DNA of 64,000 nt from Aquanectria penicillioides (lineage: Eukaryota > Ascomycota > Sordariomycetes > Hypocreales > Nectriaceae): NCBI GenBank assembly GCA_003415625.1, contig PYIU01000008.1, positions 1,674,001 to 1,738,000 of the forward strand. Direction: 5' to 3'. The position numbers and the translations under genes were made by a program. The notes under the pieces were generated by a model. It had not been told where the DNA came from. It searched no databases and saw nothing but the letters and a program-made list of their open reading frames with translations. Below are positions 31,700 to 43,345 of this stretch, in pieces (position 1 is the first letter of the stretch; each line of letters opens with the position of its first letter).

Positions 31700-34600
31700 G
31701 TAGGTAAGTAAGGATAATAAAAAGACTTTTAATATAAATTAAAAAATACTACTAAAAGTAAGAAGAGAAAGGGAAGCATTTAATTAAATATAAATTAGGT
31801 CTATAGAATAGCAGAAATAGAATAAACTTAATTTAAATACTATAAAAAGCTTAAATAATAATATTATAATATATATTTATATTAGGCCTAAGAAAATTAT
31901 TAAAGTTTAAATTCTAAAGATAAGTAATAACTAATAAATACAATATTAAAATATAGTAAATAATTAATTAAATAGTTAGCAATAGTATTAAGCTAAAAAT
32001 AGCTAGATTGCTATTAAAAAAGAGGTACTAAAGGTTAAAAAGAGAGAAGTAAAGATACTAAAACTAATACTATATTAGAAAAAGATAAGCTATTTAAAAT
32101 AAAATAAAAAAGCAAAATAAAGAGTAATTAAAGGCAAGCAAAAGAATAGTAAAACTAAATAAAACTAAATAAAAATAACTAAAAATTGGCTAAAAACCCT
32201 AAGAAAATGCTAAAAATCCCTAAAAATCCCCTAAAAATCTATTTAAAAACTTTAAAAATTACACTAAAAATCAATAAAAATAGAATAAAAATGCCTAAAA
32301 ACTATAGCAAAAAGGTTAAAATTATTTAAAAATAGATAAAAATGCATAAAAAATAGCAAAAAATAAAGTATTAATATCTATAAAAAATTTAAAAATCTAA
32401 ATATATTTAATAAAAATTAAGTTTTAAGATTATTAAAATAATATAATAATAGCAATAGCCTTAAAGGGCATAAAAACACTTAATTAATTGCTTTATAGTA
32501 TTATTTTCTATTTATTAAACTATTATTAATAAATTAAAAACTATATTTAGCTAGTTTATATTAAAAGATAAGCTAAAGACTATTATTTTTATTAATTAAA
32601 ACTTGCTTTATGCTTTTAATTAAATACTTTTTATATTTACTTAATTAACTAGCAATTATTAGCTATATTGCTAGTAGGAAAACTATATATAATTTATAGG
32701 TAAATAGTTAGCCTAAGAAAATCTATTGCAAAAGTTAATAGCTAAATAGACTTATTAATAGTATTTATATTACCTAAAGGAAAGTTATAAGAGCCTTTAT
32801 AAGGACCCTTTAATTAATATTTATAAAGAAAGCTTTATTTACATTTAGATCAATTATTTTAAATATAATTAATATAGTAGCTATTTATATAATCTAATAC
32901 TAAAATATATATATAGAAGAGAGTAAAAATGTATTTATTATAGATAGAAACTATAGAAGTATATAATTAAATGCATTTATAATATATAAGGGGGTTAGTA
33001 TATTTAATAAAGGCAATAATAAGTGCCTTAATATACTTAAGGCAAATTGGCAGCTAAATTAAGAAGTACCCTACTAAATAAGCCTATTCTATAGGGATAT
33101 ATATAGACTAAAGTTAGCATTAAAGAAGAAGATCTACTTTAAAATAAAGTATTAAATTGTAAAATAGCAATTATAAAATAAACTATTAAGTAAGTTTATA
33201 ATTAATCTACTTACTATCTTTCTTAAAGGCAATTTTAATATATAAAGGTTAGCTAAGTTAATTAAAAGCTTAAAAGCTATAAATCTAAATATTAAAGTAT
33301 TACTAAATCTAAAAGTATTTAATTAATTACTAAATAAAAATAATAATTAAAAAGTAATATAAAAAGAGATACTTATTAATTATTTAGTAGCAATACTAAT
33401 AGCATTAGTTAAAGCCTTATAGAAAAAACTATTATAAGTATACTAATAAGTAAAGCACTAATAAAAGAATTTAAAAGCCTAAATATAGCTAATAGTAAGA
33501 TTCTATATATTAGGGAAATAATTATAAGGTATAGAGGCAAGAGACTTAAGCTTATTGCAATATAAAGCTATTATAAAATAAAGAATAAAAATTGCAGTAA
33601 TAGCTAAAGGTATAAAAGAATTAAAAAGGTAAAGAATAATAAGCAAAAAAGAAAGAAATAAAAGAGGGGGCTAATGCAATACTCTTATAATAAATAGGAA
33701 ATTAACCCTTAAGATTTAAAGTAGAAATTAAATACTAATAAAATTCTTATTAAATACTAAAAAGTATACTATTTTAAGAAACTTATTAATATTTATATAT
33801 ATATAAATATTAAAATAGTAATTTATTTAAATAATATTAAATTAAAAATAAAGGCACTTAAATTATATTAACCTACCTTATGCCTATAACTCTTTCTTTC
33901 CTTTTAATAATTTTATAGTAAGTTATATTACTTTAACTTTATTTATAATATCTATAAAATACTAATAATCTTTATTTCTTAAGTTATAAGCATTTAATTA
34001 TAAGCTTTTAAACCCTTTATTAACCTTTACTTTATTTTATAATAGGGCTAAAGAAAGTAACCTTAAGTGCAACTATTTTAAAGGTATAATTTTTAATATT
34101 AAGCAAAGACCTTTATATAGCTAAAGGAGTTATTTAAAATAAAGGTAGGATTAAAGATTTCTTTTCTTTTAGTAAAGAAAATACTACTAAAACATTTAAT
34201 TAATTGCTTAATAGTTAATCTATACTATTCTACCTTTAAATAAATTGGGATTATTAATCTAATAAGTTAGAAACTTAATTTATTTTAGGTAATAAAAGCA
34301 ATTTAAATTTTTAGCTTATTAATATTAATTGCTTTAAAGACTTCCCTTTTAACTCTTGCTAAGCCTAAATATCCTATTATTAAGATCTATAGAACTTATT
34401 TAAAAACTTATAGAAAAAGGAAATAGCCTTAAACTTTAGTATTTAAGCTCTTTTTACTACCCTTACCTATAGACTTACTAATATTCTTGCAATTTACTAA
34501 ACCAATCTTTTAATTGTAAGCACTAAAGTTAAAAAGAATAAATAAAAGCAAAAGAGTTTCTTTTATAAGCTTTTACTAAAAGAAATAAATATTAAAAAGA

Positions 34601-36566
34601 CTAAATATTTAATTAATTTTATGCCTATTAAGTTCTAATAAGCAATATATAATAAAAGGCTATTAATTAGCTTTACTTACTTTACTAATACTATTTATTA
34701 AAGCTTCTTTATTTAAAATAAATAGCTAAGGTATTTAATTATTTATAATACTGCTAATATCCTTTAGAATAAGCAAGCTATTACATTTACTATAGTATAA
34801 AGGGAGATTATAACTAAAATAGAGTTGCTTTATAATTTCTTTATTTTTATTATGCCTATTACTAAGCAAGCTAGAAATTAAAAATATAGTTTTTTAGGCA
34901 CTTTTTTTCTCTTCTTTAATATTTAAGGAATAGTTAAACTTATTAAAACTTTAATTATTAGATACCTTATAATCTAGCCCTTAATCTTTAATAGTAGTTA
35001 TAATGCTATTAATAATCCCCTTTTAGCATTAATGCATTACAATTAGGTTTTTATTAAGTATAAATAAAAGAAAAGTATTTAATTAATTACTTTAAATGCT
35101 AATTAAATATAAGACTTTATTAGTATTATTATCCTTAATAAACTTAATATTACTAATAAAAAGTTCTTTAATTAATATAAGCTTATAGAACTTACTAAAA
35201 TCTAGAAATCTATCTATATCCTAAGATTTTAAAACAGTTCCTTTAATATTTAGTAGCTCTATATTAATTTAAAAGGTTACTATATAATAAGCTAAAAGGG
35301 AGTTAATTATTAAATTTCTAAAAATAAATATTAAATTATTTTAAAGCTATTTAATCCCTAAAGCAATAGCTATTAAATAAATCTACCTTTACTATTAGGC
35401 CTTTAATTGCCTTATTATCCTTTAGCTAATAATTTAATTAAATGCTATTAAACTTATAGGTATTAAATAATAAATAGATTTTCTGCTAAAATTAATAAGT
35501 TTACTAAAGTTATTATTACTTTAAGTAATAATAAAGAAGAAAGTTTTAAATAAGCCTTAAACTGCTAAAATTAAAGCATTAAAGCAACTTGCCTTTATAG
35601 TCTATACCTTAAGTTTAAGATTCTTGCCCTTAAACCTATTATTAAGCCTAAACTAATAATTAAATCTATTTAGTCTCTATATAAATTACCTATTAGCTTA
35701 TTGATTTATATAAGCATTGCTTAATTAAGTGCATTTAAAAAAGAAATCTAAATTAATTAAAATATACCTATTTATTTTAATGCATTTAATTAAATGTTTA
35801 TTGATTCCTTAAGTAAAGGGCAAGTGATTAAGTTAATTTAATTAATTTAATAGATACCTTTATTTAAGTTGGCCATTTTATAGTAATTTAATTAAATAGA
35901 CTTAAATTTACCTACTGCTAAAAGTAATAAATAGAGTTTTTATAAGCGCTTTATATTGCCTTTATTAGTTCCTTAATTAGTTAAGTATATAATAAAAGAA
36001 AGGAGTTATACTATAATTGCTAATACTATAGTTAGAAATATTACTAATACTACTATTTAAATTCAATAAGGTAATTATAATCTAAACTATATTGCCTTTA
36101 CTAAAAGAAAGATAATTGCTAGAACTAAATAAATAAATTTGCCTTAAATTAATCAATAGGCTATTTTTAAATTCCTTTAAATAAAGAGCTAAATCTTTTA
36201 TGCATTAAAAGGGTTAATTTTAGTAAATTAATAGAATAAAATTGTAATTACTGCTTATAAGCTATTTAAACCTTTAATTTCTATTTATTAGTTTTATATT
36301 AATTAATACTGCAATTAAGAATTGCATTATAGAGAAAGGTAATAGTAAAGTTAAAATAGAGAGATTAAGTATTAAAAGCAAAATGAATTATAAAGGGAGA
36401 TAATAGTAAGTTAGATAATAAATTATAGATATAAAGCATTTAATTAAATGCTTCTTTTAAGATTTTCTTTACATTTAAATAGATTAAGCTTAAAGTTTTC
36501 CTTTTATATTATACCTTTAGTTTACTTAAGGGCAAGCATTAAGGCATTAAAGAGAGATAAATTAAA
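31700..36566. other. 4.9-kb unassigned segment between pol and 3' LTR of gypsy copy B
   Basis: RIP-mutated and AT-rich, with no frame that could be matched to a known domain on either strand. It includes a low-complexity tract (32130-32400) of short CTAAAAAT-like words. Fragments near 34.4-35.7 kb on the plus strand read as hydrophobic, Ser-rich protein, but unconvincingly. A nested element or a captured gene is possible. Confidence 0.4.
32130..32400. repeat. Low-complexity (C)CTAAAAAT-type tract
   Basis: Short, imperfect words such as CTAAAAATCC, CCTAAAAATC and AATAAAAATG recur for about 270 bp with no fixed period. They resemble a mutated simple repeat, not a telomere. Confidence 0.5.
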
Positions 36567-36939
36567 GTCTAGGGTAATATAGATTAATCTATTATTAGGT
36601 TAGTTAAGAAGATAAAAGGGACTTTAGAGATATAGGAAATAAATAAATAGTTTTCCTTTAATTAATTTTTATTTTTAAAATTCTAAATTTCTTATATTTA
36701 GACCCTATTAAAGTTTTAGTGCAGCCCCTTATAATATTACTTTATTTATAACTTTTTGCTTTATTTTCTTTCTTTCTTTTCTTTAAGGGACACTCTAAAG
36801 TATTCAATTAGATGCTTTAACACTCTTCTAAATTGTTTATAGCTGCTTGGGAAGGCTGTTTGGTCTTCAACCGAACCTGCTTACCCTATACCCTTTTGGG
36901 TAGAGTGTGTGTTTTAGCCAGTGTCCCTATCCACTAACA
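36567..36939 (+). repeat. 3' LTR of gypsy copy B, with a less mutated right end
   Basis: Same length and order as 24535-24907. From about 36820 to the end the copy keeps many C and G residues (for example GCTGCTTGGGAAGGCTG and CAACCGAACCTGC) where the 5' LTR has T and A. The LTR ends in ...CACTAACA. Confidence 0.88.
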
Positions 36940-39900
36940 CATTACTTTTTAAATTAAGTATTAATAGGCTTTAGGCTTACTTAATATATTTATACTTTTA
37001 GCTTTATTTCTATTAGTTTCCTTTATATATAAAGTGCAATCTTTTTTACTTTTAATATATTTATTGCATTTTTAATAGTTTTTAATAACTCTTCTTTTTA
37101 AAATATACTATTAATAGTCTAAAAATATTAGGCCTTATTTAATATAACTATATAATTGCTTTCTAAAAGTAAAGGCAGGCTATATTAAATAATTATAGCT
37201 TAAAGTAATTAAGTATTTTAAACTGTAACTTATAGCTAAGGCTATTAGCTACTATAATAGTTATAAAATATATAATCTATAAGTTATTTATTTTAATTAG
37301 CTATATTAATAATAGATTAAATTAACAATCTATATTCCTTTAAAGGCTTATAGATATATATAATCTTATCTATTAATATACTTTTAATATTAATAAAAGT
37401 TATTTTAAATAGCTACCTTACCCTTAATATATAACTATTAAACTATAAGGTAAAATAGGGAAGAGATTATTATTAAATAAAGGCTAAAAAATTACTTAAA
37501 AAAAACCTAATATAAAGTTATAATTATAATTTTAAAATGCAAAACCTCCTTTAAACTAGCTATAAGGCTTATAGTACTATTCCTAAAATTAAAATATCTT
37601 TATAAAGTTAGCCTAACTTTTAGGGTCCTTACTAAAGTTAAAGTAACTTAAAAGTATAATTATAAATCTATTTTAAAGAAATTTTAACTATTAATTATAA
37701 TAGTACTATAAAGATAATAATAAGGCTAATTATAATAGTATAACTTTAGGTAAGTTTTATAGTTATAAATCCTATAGATTAATAATCTTTTATAAATTTA
37801 ATAATTACTAAAAGCTTTAGCCCTTTCTTTATAATTATATTAATAAAAAGCATTAAGGCTAAATAAATGCTTTATAAATCTTATAAATAATATTTAAGGG
37901 GTATAATTGCCTTTATGGCTATTTAATAAGAACCCTATTATACTATAGGGGATAGTAGCTATAGTAATAAAAGGTATATTTATACTATTTTTAATTAAGG
38001 CAATTATATAATAGTAAACTTTTAAATTTACTAATTAATCTTTAGAGAAATAGTATATATTACTTTAAAGAAGAAAGCTAAAGAGTATTAGGCAGTAAAG
38101 CTAAAGAGAATTAGCTTAGCTAATAGCTATCCTAAAAGAGGTATACCTAAAGTGCCTTAAGGAATAATTGATTTATTAATAGCCATTAAGCTTAATAAGG
38201 CCTATAATGCTATAAAGGCTATATATATCCTTAAAAATATAGCCTTTATGCCTTATAAAATTAATTTTTTAGGTTTTAGGATTAGTTTAGGGGGTTATTA
38301 GCTACTATATTTAACTTATTTATAATAAGTCCTTAAAATAAAATACTACTTTAAGATCTTTTACTTTAAGGAGGTAGTTATAATTATTAAATTTAGTCTT
38401 TTTTACCTATTATTTTATTAATTTATATAGAGTTAATTAATAAGCTACTTAAGTATAGATTTTAGTTTAGGTATATTAATAATTCCATACTTTTAGTAAG
38501 AGAAGACTGCCTTAAGGAGACTGCTAATACTGCTATTAAAAATAGCATTTTAAAACTAAAATAATAAAAAAAATAAAATACTATTTGCTTTAATTTTTAA
38601 AAGATATAGATTTTAGGACTTAAGAATATCTTAAATAATAAGGAAATAGATACCCTATTTAAAACTGGGGCAATTTACTCTATTCTTTAATTATTAACCC
38701 TTTCTCTCTTTTATATTATATTAGGTTTAGGGTTAATAAAAACTTATCTATTTTATATTATACTCTCTTTTTTTTATAAATGGCTTAGCTATAGTATTAA
38801 CTTACTCTTATAGCAATATAAATAGAAATTAAGAAATTATATTATCTATTTTAATACTATTTTAATTTTTTACTTTAGTATTAGGCAAAAATAAATTTAT
38901 CTCTTTACTATATTAAGCTAATTCTTTAGAAATTTAATGGACTTAATTTAGGCCTTTATTTTAAATTAACTATTAGTTTTAGTTAAGAGTTTATATTGCT
39001 AGACTATAGTTTAACTTTATATATTATTGTAATTCTTTTACTATTACATTACTATAGCTATTTATATTTATAGCTAGCTAAAGTTTATTATATTTTGCTA
39101 TTAAATCTAAAAAACTATTAATAACTATATACTTTACTTTAGTATTAAATTAAAATGTATTTTAATAACTCCTTTACTATTATTTATCCTTATAAAGAAG
39201 TCTATTATTATAAAAAACCGCTTTTTTATAACTTTAAATTGCTTTTAGTCTTCTAAAGGTATATGCTTATTATAGTATATTAAAGGACTAAATAATAGTA
39301 TACTAGGCACTAATAATATAAAAGTTAAATTAAATATATTATAGCTTAATTTAAGCTTTTTAATAATAACCTTTTATATCTACTAAAAAAACTAAATTAG
39401 TATTAATTAATATTAGTTCTTTCCTATTATATATATAATGCTATATATAATTTAGTAATTACTTATAGTGCTTTTAGTTTATTAGGACCTTTATACTTAT
39501 AGGGCTTATTAATTTAAGCAAATTAAATTCTATAATTATAGATCTATATAGATTAACTCTATAGGACATTCTATTAACTAATTCTGCCTTATATTTAATA
39601 GTTACTAATATTTATATAATATTTAGAACTTTTTTAGCTATAGGCTTAAAGATATATACTAATAGTCTTTAGGACCTAAATATAAGTAATTTATTAGTAG
39701 CCTCTATAGTATATTAATAGGCAGTCTTTAGAGTTAAATAATGCATTAATGCTTTTTATATTAGGCTAGCTAAAATATTTATTGCTAAAGTTGCTCCTTT
39801 ATTTAATTAACTATATTAGGGTATGGTTTTTAACTGTTTGTTAATAATATTGTTATTTTAATATAATGCACTATTTACTTAAGGCTAATTAAATGCTATA

Positions 39901-41350
39901 AATATAAGGTTTAGGGATTTTTTAAGTTTGCTTTCCTTTTTACTATTCTTTTAGACCCTATATTTAAGTGTATAAGCAATATTAATAGAGTAGCTTTTAT
40001 ATTTAGTAATAGCAATTATAATATAAATAGAGCCTTTTTAAGTACTATATATAATTTGCATTTAAAAAATATATTTATTTATAGTATTGCTTTATAGGGC
40101 TAAAGCAGTTAGTTTAATTGTTTTAATATAGAACTCTTTTAGGCTATTTTTATAGGCATTACTAATTCTTTTAAAGTATTGCTAAATTCTATTGGCTAAA
40201 GAACTCTTAAAAGCTTTAGGCTTAATATTTAATATTATGCTAATTGCTTTAGTCTTATTTATATAGTAATATTTAGGTCTATTTTAAGAGATACTTTAAT
40301 TGTTTTATTTTATTGCAATAGCTCTTTTAGGCACTAGATTAAATTAAGCTTTTATAGTAATATAAATAGGTATGGCTTTCCCTATATATACTATATCTTT
40401 TGCTTAAATTATTTATTGCACTTTTTAATAAAATCTAATTTTAGTAAAGGCATTAGCTTTAGTATAGCTAAAATAGAATATTTATATTTGCATTCTTTTC
40501 TATATCTTTATTTTAAAGACCCTTTTGGATCCTTATTTTATAAGTCCTAATTGTGCCTTAATGCCTTTTATATTACCTTTATTAAGCCCTTTTAATTTAG
40601 CTTTTATTATTGCCTATAGGGATACTAATATAATAAAATAGGCTTTTTAATAGCATTAAAATTAACTTAAATATTCTTAAAGGGATTATTTAATTTATTT
40701 TCTTATTTTTGCTTAGCCTTATAATTAACTTTAATATTACCTTAATGGCTATTATAGTCTATATCTTTATTAATAGTAGCTATAAAGCTTAACTTTACTA
40801 TCTTTTTATTATTTAGCTATACCTTTTTTTTTAACTATTAAATAGTTTAAAAAAATAGCATTATAAGGTTAAAGTATATTTAGGAAAAATCTTAAGTTAA
40901 TTAAAGTTAGTTAAAATGGCAAGTTTTAGGCTAAAAGGCATCTTCTTTTAACTCTAAAAATAAATCCACTATTTTAATTAAACTAATATAATATTAATAG
41001 GAATTCCATTAAATAAAGCAAATTCTAAAGGCACTATAATAAGTTTTAAATAAAAAGATAAATTCTTTAATAGTTTTATAGAAAAATATACTTTACTCCT
41101 TATAGCTTTCTTTAAATTTAAAGTATAATTATAGTATACTAATATTTAGTATATTTAAGCAATTAATTTAAGTAAAAGAAGCTATATTTTCTATAAGAGT
41201 AAGTTAAAATAAAACTTATAGAATATATAAATTAATTTTATTAATATTTAAACTTAAAGCACTTAAGCTCCTTAAGTCTTTTAAATATACTATTTTAACC
41301 CTTAAGCTAAATGCAATATTCTTATAAACTATTTTTATCCCTTTATAAAT
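36940..41350. other. AT-rich DNA, nothing recognised
   Basis: RIP-like composition throughout. One frame near 38040-38300 (plus) reads protein-like (KRISLANSYPKRGIPKV and INFLGFRISLGGY) with only a few stops, but I cannot name it. No LTR, TIR or RT signature seen. Confidence 0.4.
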
Positions 41351-41608
41351 TAGCCTATTTTGCCTATAGACTATTTTTAGCCTTTTTATTAATTAGTCTA
41401 TTTTATCTATAGATTATTTCTAGCCTTTTTATTAATTAGCCCATTTTGCCTATAGACTATTTTTAGCCTTTTTATTAATTAGCCTATTTTGCCTATAGAC
41501 TATTTTTAGCCTTTTTATTAATTAATCTATTTTATCTATAGACTATTTCTAGCCTTTTTATTAATTGGCCTATTTTACCTATAGATTATTTTTAACCTTT
41601 TTATTAAT
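41351..41608. repeat. 43-bp tandem repeat, six copies
   Basis: Units begin at 41351, 41394, 41437, 41480, 41523 and 41566, each exactly 43 bp, built around TAGCCTATTTTGCCTATAGA and CTATTTTTAGCCTTTTTATT. They differ almost only by C/T and A/G changes, as expected if the array was mutated after it formed. Confidence 0.9.
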
Positions 41609-43016
41609 ATTAGCTAACTTTTATATACTATTTCTACCCTTTAGCCTTAAAGGCTATAATTTATTTATAGATTATTTTCATTTAATAATAAAGCCCTACT
41701 TTTCTAATAGTACTTATTTACTATTTTTAGTATATTAGGTTAGTTTATACCTAACTACCCTATACTAATCTATTATTTTTGCTATATTAAGCAGGTATAT
41801 ACCTATTAATATTCTACTAGTTTAATATTTTCTATATATTAAGACAGTCTATACTAATATACTTTTAACTAATAGCTATATCTTTTTATATTAGGCTAGA
41901 TTTTATATTAATACACTTTAAGATATAGAATAGTATAGTTTTAGTTCTAATATATATATATTGCTATATTAGTATATCTATACTATTATACTATCTATAT
42001 TAATTAAGTGTTATTTCTATACTTATTTGCTTAAACTATTATATTATTCTTACTAATATATAGTATTTATTGTATTAGTCTATTATTAGTTACTATCTAT
42101 TTCTATTATATTAGTATAGAGCATTTACTATACTGGCCTTAATAGCTTACTTAAATATATAAAGGCCCCCTTACAATTTGCACTTAAGACTTTAGGCATT
42201 AAATACTAATTATATTATCTTTTATTTTAATCCTTATTTATTTAGCTTCTTTTAGCTTAGCTATAGAATTATCCCTTAAATAAACAATTAATATTATACT
42301 ATAGATTGGCACCCTTTTTAGTACTAAACTCATTAAGTTTTTCTTTTTTTTATAGCCTATATAAATAGTATATAAAGTTATAGAAGTATTAATAATTAAA
42401 ACTACTATAGCTATCCTAAAGAAGGCATTTTTATATACTATTAAGAAAGATATAATAATAACTCTTATAATTATAGTAACTATTATATCTATTCTATATA
42501 TATTTGCCTTAATAGATATTAATAATATTAATAATAGTTTTTATAGCTTTTTATCTTTTTTATTAAGCCTTACTTTTCGATTTATAGTAACTTTAAAGCC
42601 TATTTTAATTATATTATATATAAATGCTTTTAGTTAATAGGCCTAGCTACTATTTCTTACTATAAAAGCAATAAGGATTAATTTTTTATATATATAGTAA
42701 GGCAATTTAAATAAATAGCTAGCTTATTTATATTAAATGCATTATACTTAAAATAATATATTTACTTTAAATTAAATTTAATATATAAATATAAATTAAA
42801 ATAGTAATGCTTAGCTAAGCATTATAGTATATAAAATAAAAACACAATTGGATTTTATTTATTTTATTAAAAGTTATTTTAGAATTAGCTTAAATTATAG
42901 TTTAAATTGCACTTTATTTCTATAATTTTAATTCTTAATAAACTACACTTAATAACCTTTATTGTTCTATTTAACTTTATTGTATTAATAGTATTTACTT
43001 ATCTTTTCTCTTATCC
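41609..43016. other. AT-rich DNA, nothing recognised
   Basis: No open frame, no known domain and no repeat structure beyond general AT richness. Confidence 0.4.
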
Positions 43017-43260
43017 CTTTTTTATTAATCTATTATAAAGTTTTAAATAGTAAGCCTAATCTCTTCTATAGGATTTATATTTAAGTGCTCTAGAGCCTAT
43101 AAAAATAGGCCTTATTGCATTTATTTATATCTCCTTTTAACCCTTTGCTATTAATCTATTATAAAACATTAAGCAGTAAACCTAAGGTCTTTTATAGTAT
43201 ATGCATTTAACTGCTCTTAAGTGCGCAAAAATAGGCCCTATTGTATAGAATGAGGCGCTA
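43017..43260. repeat. 126-bp tandem duplication
   Basis: TATTAATCTATTATAAA at 43023 recurs at 43149, and the next about 100 bp (TAAGCCTAATCT / TAAACCTAAGGT, then AAAATAGGCCTTATTGCAT / AAAATAGGCCCTATTGTAT) line up with mostly transitional differences. Confidence 0.75.
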
Positions 43261-43276
43261 GTTGTTCTCTTTAGCG

Positions 43277-43345
43277 ATTAAAAGGCAGTAATTGCTTTTA
43301 GTTATAATTAAAAGGCAGTAATTACTTTAATTAATGGCTAAAAGG
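43277..43345. repeat. Short repeat around AAAAGGCAGTAATT
   Basis: AAAAGGCAGTAATTGCTTT, AAAAGGCAGTAATTACTTT and AAAAGGCATAATTT follow one another at roughly 30-bp steps, just beyond the 126-bp duplication. Confidence 0.6.

Larger units (their letters stand above)
24535..36939 (+). mobile_element. RIP-degraded Ty3/gypsy LTR retrotransposon, copy B (two LTRs)
   Basis: Two direct 373-bp repeats (24535-24907 and 36567-36939) bracket a plus-strand internal region with gag (about 25.9-26.9 kb, CCHC knuckle at 26839-26880), reverse transcriptase (about 28.99-29.7 kb), RNase H (about 29.91-30.32 kb) and integrase with a GPY/F-like end (about 30.48-31.69 kb). Domain wording differs from copy A, so it is a different gypsy family. 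All frames are full of TAA/TAG stops. At 12.4 kb the element is long: gag-pol ends near 31.7 kb, leaving 4.9 kb before the 3' LTR that I cannot assign; a nested insertion or an extra captured segment is likely. Target-site duplications could not be read with confidence. Confidence 0.85.

Noticed and set aside
32130..32400. Degenerate telomere (CCCTAA-like) repeat
   Set aside because: Words such as CCCTAAAAATC appear but without a fixed 6-bp period; more likely a RIP-mutated low-complexity tract.
41351..41608. CRISPR-like array
   Set aside because: Units are contiguous with no unique spacers, and the genome is fungal.
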